This document shows positions 59,905-64,000 of a stretch of DNA of 64,000 bases, piece after piece. The stretch comes from Palsa-189 sp963803735 (GTDB taxonomy: Bacteria; Acidobacteriota; Terriglobia; Acidiferrales; UBA7541), in assembly GCA_963803735.1 (NCBI GenBank), contig CAWDNV010000011.1:806001-870000 (forward strand), written 5' to 3'. Position 1 is the stretch's first letter. The number at the start of each line of letters is the position of its first letter. Under the pieces are notes generated by a model. That model was not told where the DNA came from, ran no database searches, and saw only the letters and a program-made list of their open reading frames with translations. Both the position numbers and the translations under genes were made by a program.

Positions 59905-62493
59905 ATGAAATCTATCTTTCTTATTCTTCTGGCGCTTGCGATCCCGGTGCTCGAGATGGTGGTGTTCGCGCAGGAGCCTGTCGCAAGCTCTACGGTTCTG
60001 CTTCAATCCGTTACTACCGAGACGACGGAAGGGGAGATGCGCATCGTTGTTAGCACTTCCACTCCCGTCGAGTCCCCGGGATCCGTCGTGATGTATGACG
60101 ATAGTATGATTTGGGACCTTCCCGGAGTTTCCTATAAGGACAGCGAAAAGCACCTTGTCGTCGATCAAAATGGCGTCCGAGACATTTTTGTTTCTCTGCA
60201 GCAGCGAACTCCCCCGCTGACTCGAATCACGGTAAGGCTGGGCGGCATACACCCCTACGCACTATCGATGGACGGCAGGCGCATCAGTTTGAAGATTGGT
60301 GCGGCTGTGAAAGACGCCCAGTCTCACCAGAGTGGGCCAGTCCCGACAGCGCGCGTTGGAGCGGCGGGAGCGATCGATCGCATTTTCCGGAGAGCACCGA
60401 AAAAACCTGTCTTTGACCCATCGCGCCAAGGCCAGGACACTTCGGCAGCACAAAATAACCCTATTCCGGCCCCTTTGCCTCCGATTCTTCCAACTGATGC
60501 CTCGAAAAACGGACAAGCCCCGGTGCAGACGATTCCCGAAACTCCATCTCAGGAGAATGTAGCAGTAGGCTCGCCAATTCAACCCAGCACTGCGACACAT
60601 GCATCAGAAGCGCCGGCAAAAAGTGCCGTCGGCGCGGTCAAGGACAATCAGCGGAGTACAACTATGCTTGGCGCCGCTTCGACATCGGATCCTGCTAAGC
60701 AGCGATTGCCGGTCGTCAGGTCTGCTCCCGCGGAACTGATGGCGTCGCTCATGACCCCGAAACCTCCCGCGCCGGCATCGATCAGCGCGAGCGCTGATCC
60801 AATTATCGCCGCAGTGCCTTCAACAGCAGAGCTCAGAGCGAGCCCGGTCGTTCCGAATCCCGATCTGCTGACCGTCTTCCACGTAAAGTTCGTCCAACAG
60901 GATGCCGCTTACATCGATGCTGGACGAAACGAGGGCCTCGCGGAGGGCATGAAGTTGGCGGTTGTGAATGCAGGCCCAAATGGAGCCCGGCCGAACAGCT
61001 CCTCTTCAACTGGTGTTGTAGCGGAACTGACCGTGGTCGGGATCGCGGAGACCTCAGCGGTAACACAGATTCATGTGCTTCAGCGCGATGTAGTGCCCGG
61101 AGACTTAGCTTATCTTTCTGACACCGATCTGCAGGCGCTTGTGCAACAGCAATCTCTTAGTTCCACGCGGAAGTATCCGGCCGTGATCAGCTTCACTGAA
61201 GACGATGACGCGCTCGATGAAGAGGCGCGCGTGCGGGACGTTCCGCGCCCGCCGCTGCCCTCGGTGAACCGCATGCAGGGGCGCATTGGTTTCGATTACT
61301 TCGCCACCCACAGTCTCGACGCCTCGCAGGCCAACGGCAGGGATCTGGGCGTCGTACTCCGTGCGGACTTCACCCGCATCGGCGGAAGCTATTGGAACTT
61401 TCAGGGATATTATAACGGGACCATTAACTCTACATCCGCTGCATCGCAGGCTACGCTTCAGCAATTGCTCAACCGCACCTATCACCTTGGCCTTACCTAC
61501 GACAATCCCACCGGGCGGTGGGTTGCCGGGTTTGGGCGCCTTTACCTGCCCTGGGCCAGCAGCCTGGACACGATCGACGGTGGATATTTTGGAGCCCGTA
61601 TCCATTCCAGCGTCATTGCCGGGGTTTTTATGGGCTCCACGCCGGATCCCACATCGTGGAACTACGCTCCGAACCGGCAGATCGGCGGCACGTTCGTGAA
61701 CTTTAGTGGGGGGAGCTTTGACAACTTTCACTATTCGAGCACAGGCGGTGCGGGAATCAGTCTGCTGAGCTGGAATGTAGACCGGCCCTTTGTCTTTTTG
61801 GAGAATTCGTTATCGTATCGGCGTAGCTTCTCCCTTTACAGCGCATTGCAGGCGGATAGCCCTGCCGGTAATACCGCTGTCGCTGCTCCTGGAGCCGGGA
61901 TCGGCAGCAGCTTTTTCACCGCGCGCTGGAGCCCTCTGCAACGCTTGCAACTCGACTTCAACCACACTTACTTCCGGAATATTCCGACTTTTGATCCTAC
62001 GCTGGTCGGAACCGGATTGCTCGATAAGTATCTGTTTCAAGGCTTCAGCGCCGGCGTGCGAGTAGACATCGTGAAGCAGATCTCGATTTATACTGATCTC
62101 GGACGCAGCAATCGGACCGGCGATAGCAGCACGGCGCTCAACCAGATGTACGGCATCACGTTCGGCAGGATGCCTTGGCTCGGGCTTCGTGCGGACGCTC
62201 ACTATTCGCGCTTCAACAGTTCGTTTGGCTCGGGTTCTTATCGGGCCGCCAGCCTCTCACGAAACATAAACGAGCGCCTCCGGCTGGAGATTTTTGCAGG
62301 GGACCAGGCATTCATCTCCACCCTGGCCGGTAATCAGAGCGCGAGATTCGTTACCGCCACGGTGGAGAATGATGTCGGTTCGTATCTATTCACCCAGGGA
62401 AGCTTCACTTTATACCGAGGTCAGCAACAGAACTATAACCAGTGGATGTTGATGCTGGGTTATCGATTTGATTCGAAATGGAAGCGCAAATGA
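59905..62493 (+). CDS. Outer-membrane beta-barrel partner of multihaem cytochrome
   Basis: About 862 aa. A signal peptide ('SIFLILLALAIPVLEMVVFA') precedes an AMIN-like N-terminal domain (about residues 30-150: 'GEMRIVVSTSTPVESPGSVV', 'LTRITVRLGGIHPYALSMDG'), a long Pro/Ala-rich linker (about 160-340) and a second small domain (about 345-430). A C-terminal barrel follows (about 480-862: 'RIGFDYFATHSLDASQ', 'YWNFQGYYNGTINSTSAASQ', 'LRADAHYSRFNSSFGSGSYR'), ending 'WMLMLGYRFDSKWKRK'. ATG 59905 is chosen because the signal peptide begins there. Pairing with the 31-haem protein suggests a porin-cytochrome conduit (inference). Confidence 0.82.
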   Translation: MKSIFLILLALAIPVLEMVVFAQEPVASSTVLLQSVTTETTEGEMRIVVSTSTPVESPGSVVMYDDSMIWDLPGVSYKDSEKHLVVDQNGVRDIFVSLQQRTPPLTRITVRLGGIHPYALSMDGRRISLKIGAAVKDAQSHQSGPVPTARVGAAGAIDRIFRRAPKKPVFDPSRQGQDTSAAQNNPIPAPLPPILPTDASKNGQAPVQTIPETPSQENVAVGSPIQPSTATHASEAPAKSAVGAVKDNQRSTTMLGAASTSDPAKQRLPVVRSAPAELMASLMTPKPPAPASISASADPIIAAVPSTAELRASPVVPNPDLLTVFHVKFVQQDAAYIDAGRNEGLAEGMKLAVVNAGPNGARPNSSSSTGVVAELTVVGIAETSAVTQIHVLQRDVVPGDLAYLSDTDLQALVQQQSLSSTRKYPAVISFTEDDDALDEEARVRDVPRPPLPSVNRMQGRIGFDYFATHSLDASQANGRDLGVVLRADFTRIGGSYWNFQGYYNGTINSTSAASQATLQQLLNRTYHLGLTYDNPTGRWVAGFGRLYLPWASSLDTIDGGYFGARIHSSVIAGVFMGSTPDPTSWNYAPNRQIGGTFVNFSGGSFDNFHYSSTGGAGISLLSWNVDRPFVFLENSLSYRRSFSLYSALQADSPAGNTAVAAPGAGIGSSFFTARWSPLQRLQLDFNHTYFRNIPTFDPTLVGTGLLDKYLFQGFSAGVRVDIVKQISIYTDLGRSNRTGDSSTALNQMYGITFGRMPWLGLRADAHYSRFNSSFGSGSYRAASLSRNINERLRLEIFAGDQAFISTLAGNQSARFVTATVENDVGSYLFTQGSFTLYRGQQQNYNQWMLMLGYRFDSKWKRK

Positions 62494-62660
62494 AAAGGCA
62501 ATTTGCCAAGATACCGAAGTGGGGAGTGCGGGGATTCATTGCCGTGCTGCTGGGCGCCTGCATTTTCTGTCCTCGCGCTTCTGCCGGCGCGGACGTGCTT
62601 CAAGAACTGCTCGACCGCGCGAGCAGCAATTGCGCCTGTCGAAAATCGACAAATATCTGA
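62490..62660 (+). pseudogene. N-terminal fragment of an exported protein
   Basis: ATG 62490 overlaps the previous stop (ATGA) and reads MKRQFAKIPKWGVRGFIAVL, a signal peptide 'LLGACIFCPRASAGADVLQE'. A frame change near 62620 gives 'EQQLRLSKIDKYLTGWRL', after which unrelated sequence starts (about 62665). It is the lost third gene of the cytochrome-porin operon. Confidence 0.6.
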
Positions 62661-62682
62661 CCGGATGGAGGTTGTATTCCCT

Positions 62683-63360
62683 TCATAATTCTTCTCGCCG
62701 ATGCTCATTTCTCTCACGACATCCCTCGCAACTTTGTCCCGGATCTTCCGTTCGCGTGCTGCCCTTCAGCGTCTGCGGTCGCACTAAACCCATAATTTTG
62801 ACTTCGCAGATCGACCAGCTTCCGTATAAATCTTCTGGCCCATGTCTCAGGAGCACAAGATTCGCACTTCGCCCTTTCGAGAGTCCGAGCCACCCGCCTC
62901 CGATGACTTCTCCACTGCGAATCTTGATGCCTTTGTGTGGCCGGAAGAAACTCAGCTGGATGTTCTGGCCGTGCGGTATCTGATAAATAGTCATACCTGC
63001 AAGTGCTTCAGTCGTGATTTGGCCCTGCTGTGACTCTTTGTTGAATTCGTCAATTATGAGCTTTAAGTCTTCCATCAACTGAACACATGAGTATCGATAT
63101 AAATCCAGCTCCTTCTGACGTTCGTCCTGCTGTGCCAAGGACTGCAATTCCTTTTTCTCTACCTCTTGTTGCCGAGCGAAGACAGCTTGAACCGCCGCGC
63201 TCACGGCGGCACTTTTGGCGGTGACGGTAGCGGCGGCCTCCGGTTGACTCAAGATTTTCAACGCGTCATTCCACGCAGGTCGACCTTCCGCTTTCTTGCC
63301 GACCATTCGCGCCAGCAACTGTGCAACTGACAGCGGCACGTCTGAGCACAGGTCGCGAAC
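62683..63360 (-). pseudogene. C-terminal fragment of a protein-kinase-like protein
   Basis: 'DVPLSVAQLLARMVGKKAEG' and 'RPAWNDALKILSQPEAAATV' resemble the end of a Ser/Thr kinase domain. A helical region and 'LPLSFFRPHKG'-like beta segments ('GMTIYQIPHGQNIQLSFFRP') follow. The catalytic kinase core is absent, and the fragment is flanked by breaks on both sides. Confidence 0.5.
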
Positions 63361-63389
63361 ATTGGGGCACTGCTGGAAGAGATGGGCTC

Positions 63390-63570
63390 GTGTTCGATCA
63401 CACTTCCGTTTTGAAGTTGATTGAGTGGCGCTGGGGGCTTGTGCCGCTGAGTCCACGCGACGCCAGCACTGATGTGAATAACCTTGCGTACGCGCTGAAT
63501 TTCAGCCAGCCGGACGCCACTGTGCCGAGCCTGCCAGAACCGCAGGCGCCTCTCGCCGCTGAAGCGAAAG
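63390..63570 (+). pseudogene. C-terminal fragment of a phospholipase C-type phosphoesterase
   Basis: 'VFDHTSVLKLIEWRWGLVPL' and 'SPRDASTDVNNLAYALNFSQ' are the conserved C-terminal signature of the acid phosphatase/phospholipase C family ('FDHTS...IE.RW....L..RDA'). The frame continues without a stop into a response regulator. Confidence 0.75.
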
Positions 63571-64000
63571 ACGGAAGGGATGCTGTCCTCAAGGCGAATC
63601 AGTTTAAGCCAGATGTCGCGATTCTGGATATAAGTATGCCCTTATTGAATGGTCTCGAAGCAACCAGGCAGATAGCAAACGTCAGCCCGAGTACGAAGGT
63701 TCTTATACTTACCGTACATGACGCCGACCTCCTAGTCGGTAAGGTGATCCAAGCGGGAGCGCGTGGATATATCCTCAAGACAGATTTGGGCCGCGACCTT
63801 ATAGCGGCAGTGAAGGCATTGCTGGCGAACAAGACCTTCTTTACCGCAAAAGTTGCCCAGATGGTGATGGATGGATATTTGGGCAAAGGGCCAAAGTCAA
63901 ATGGCGAAGAATTCTCGCAGATAACGGGGAGGGAAAGAGAAGTCGTGCAGCTATTGGCGGAAGGCAAAAGCAGTAAGGAAGTCGCCACAATTCTGGGAAT
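63571..64000 (+). CDS. NarL/FixJ response regulator, N-truncated, runs off window
   Basis: 'EAKDGRDAVLKANQFKPDVA', 'ILDISMPLLNGLEATRQIAN' (acceptor Asp), 'VLILTVHDADLLVGKVIQAG', 'ARGYILKTDLGRDLIAAVKA' form a receiver; 'ITGREREVVQLLAEGKSSKE' is the start of the LuxR-type helix-turn-helix. The first about 40 residues are replaced by the phosphoesterase end in the same frame. The 3' end lies outside the window. Confidence 0.8.

Overview
The window looks like an Acidobacteriota chromosome. The evidence is an Oar-type TonB-dependent receptor with an N-terminal carboxypeptidase-regulatory domain, a fragment of the 'VWFA-related Acidobacterial domain' family, many c-type cytochromes including a photosynthetic-reaction-centre-type dihaem cytochrome, PilZ and orphan-receiver proteins, and universal stress proteins. 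It is moderately GC-rich, with clear GGAGG-type ribosome sites. Many conserved genes are broken by single frame changes that restore perfectly conserved protein in the next frame. I treat most of these as probable sequence indels (or recent decay) and annotate the whole gene span.

Layout. 0.2-1.1 kb: small heat-shock protein and a small basic protein. 1.4-7.3 kb: TonB receptor, a small exported cysteine protein (family D), an outer-membrane barrel with one haem motif, and a cupredoxin. 7.3-15.3 kb: respiratory cluster (FAD/Fe-S oxidoreductase, Rieske protein, split cytochrome b, an eight-haem-motif cytochrome c region, a cytochrome c lipoprotein, an exported unknown). 15.3-32.6 kb: a dispersed stress set, with universal stress protein, CBS-pair protein, FMN-binding PNPOx-like protein, truncated haemoglobin, DUF1269-like protein, HdeD-like protein, a second Hsp20, orphan receivers and several families of small unknown proteins. 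32.8-36.8 kb: IS110 remnant, a 3' half tRNA-Val, DUF5681-like and BON genes. 37.0-40.5 kb: MacA/MacB-type export system. 40.6-53.5 kb: cytochrome c, second universal stress protein, family D modules, PilZ proteins, a PAS-PAS-GAF-sigma54 activator, an interrupted Crp/Fnr protein, receivers. 53.5-57.3 kb: remnants of an integrated element (VWFA fragment, primase fragment, tyrosine recombinase, 3' half tRNA-Pro, broken receiver, DNA-ligase fragment, dead transposase). 57.5-62.5 kb: a 31-haem-motif cytochrome with 225-bp internal repeats, followed by a beta-barrel partner, a likely extracellular electron conduit. 62.5-64 kb: a mosaic of gene fragments.

Main discovery. A 16-bp palindrome, consensus YGTGAY-N4-RTCACN (core TGTGA-N6-TCACA, the Crp-type core), occurs about 20 times, almost always in promoters. 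At least seven promoters carry a second site or half-site exactly 22 bp away. In about nine cases the proximal operator centre lies 52-60 bp before the start codon. The linked genes are Hsp20, universal stress proteins, haemoglobin, cytochromes, a MacAB pump, BON, SRPBCC and several paralogous families of small unknown proteins. This looks like a low-oxygen, nitric-oxide or dormancy-type stress regulon, analogous in content (not homology) to the mycobacterial DosR regulon.

Paralogous families named here: A (about 120-135 aa, 'LKSEL.FLE..GY', Cys-rich, three copies); B (about 60 aa, two copies); C (about 65-95 aa, Cys/His, two copies); D (exported, about 120-145 aa, 'GIV.DS.CG', four copies); E (about 65 aa, helical, two copies). 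Two D genes are each followed by a 31-33 aa membrane peptide gene.
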